The position numbers were made by a program, and so were the translations under genes. This document shows positions 4,881 to 5,134 of a DNA stretch of 5,134 bases, one piece after another. Below the pieces are notes generated by a model. It was not told where the DNA came from, did no database searches, and saw only the letters and a list, made by a program, of their open reading frames with translations. This DNA comes from DAOSVX01 sp964447275. GTDB lineage: Bacteria; Bacillota_I; Bacilli_A; RF39; UBA660. Position 1 is the first letter of the stretch, and each line of letters starts with the position of its first letter. The stretch spans positions 1 to 5,134 of the forward strand of contig CAYURI010000025.1 of NCBI GenBank assembly GCA_964447275.1, in the 5' to 3' direction.

Positions 4881-5134
4881 ATGAGCATTAAAGAAATATT
4901 AAAAGATGTTAGTAAGTTTATTGATAAAGAAGTATCAATAAAAGGATGGGTACGAAATCATCGTAAACAAAAAGAATTTGGTTTTATTGATTTTTCTGAT
5001 GGAACATGTTTTGAACATTTACAATTAGTATATGATAACTCTTTAAATGACTTTGAAGAAATAGCAAAAATTAAAAATGGCTCAAGTATTGAAGTAACAG
5101 GAAAAATAGTTAAGTCAGAAGGCAAAGGACAAAG
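4881..5134 (+). CDS. asnS: Asparagine--tRNA ligase, N-terminal part (runs off the window)
   Basis: The open frame continues past the window end; 84 codons are visible. The translated N terminus is the OB-fold anticodon-binding domain of a class IIb aminoacyl-tRNA synthetase. It has V-S-I-K-G-W-V-R (18-25), then F-G-F-I-D-F-S-D-G (33-41), C-F-E-H-L-Q-L-V (43-50) and a late G-K-G-Q. This pattern (G-W-V-R, F-I-x-x-x-D-G-x-C-F-x-x-L-Q-V-V, S-x-G-K-G-Q) is characteristic of bacterial AsnRS rather than AspRS or LysRS, but the catalytic domain is outside, so an AspRS-like relative is not formally excluded. AGGAAGTGA (4868-4876) lies just before ATG 4881 and overlaps the patatin stop codon. The enzyme charges tRNA-Asn, one of the t6A-modified tRNAs served by the upstream cluster. 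Confidence 0.9.
   Translation, partial: MSIKEILKDVSKFIDKEVSIKGWVRNHRKQKEFGFIDFSDGTCFEHLQLVYDNSLNDFEEIAKIKNGSSIEVTGKIVKSEGKGQ

Noticed and set aside
1..5134. Mobile element, CRISPR array, defence or toxin-antitoxin system
   Set aside because: I saw no transposase, integrase, terminal inverted repeats, spaced direct repeats or paired small toxin-like genes on either strand; the region is conserved housekeeping content.

Overview
The window looks like ordinary chromosome from a low-GC, Gram-positive-type bacterium (Bacillota, Bacilli or a Mollicutes-related lineage). The reasons are the AT-rich sequence (roughly 30% GC by eye), GGTGAT/AGGAGG-type Shine-Dalgarno sites before nearly every gene, the tsaE-tsaB-rimI-tsaD gene order familiar from Firmicutes, and a 5S rRNA 3' end with a strongly shortened helix IV, as in compact Mollicutes-like 5S molecules. 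All seven complete genes end in TAA or TAG. Conserved tryptophans (TsaE E-W, AsnS G-W-V) are written TGG, so the standard code fits. Species cannot be named from this window.

Layout, all on the + strand: (1) bases 1-42 are the 3' end of a 5S rRNA, closed by a nine-T tract, so an rRNA operon ends here. (2) A 95-residue protein of unknown function (109-396) has its own extended -10 promoter and an AT-rich terminator. (3) The t6A cluster follows: tsaE (464-919), then a weak terminator and a new promoter, then tsaB (986-1567), rimI (1560-1982) and tsaD (1984-2991). The last three are tightly coupled (8-nt overlap, then 1-nt gap). (4) A new promoter starts a second run: a ZIP-family metal transporter (3058-3825), a patatin-like phospholipase (3838-4869) and the 5' part of asnS (4881 to the window end), with gaps of 12 and 11 nt. 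No stretch over 300 bases lacks a gene.

Functionally, TsaB, TsaD and TsaE form the complex that transfers threonylcarbamoyl to A37 of ANN-decoding tRNAs. RimI is the Nα-acetyltransferase usually encoded with it, and AsnS charges tRNA-Asn, itself an ANN-decoding, t6A-carrying tRNA. The ZIP transporter and the patatin have no evident link to translation beyond position.

I found no mobile element, CRISPR array, defence system or new multi-gene system. The points most worth a second look are the minimal GNRA-capped helix IV of the 5S rRNA, a ZIP transporter lacking one canonical metal-site glutamate, terminators that physically overlap the next promoter, uniformly short predicted 5' leaders, and the unrecognised 95-residue protein.
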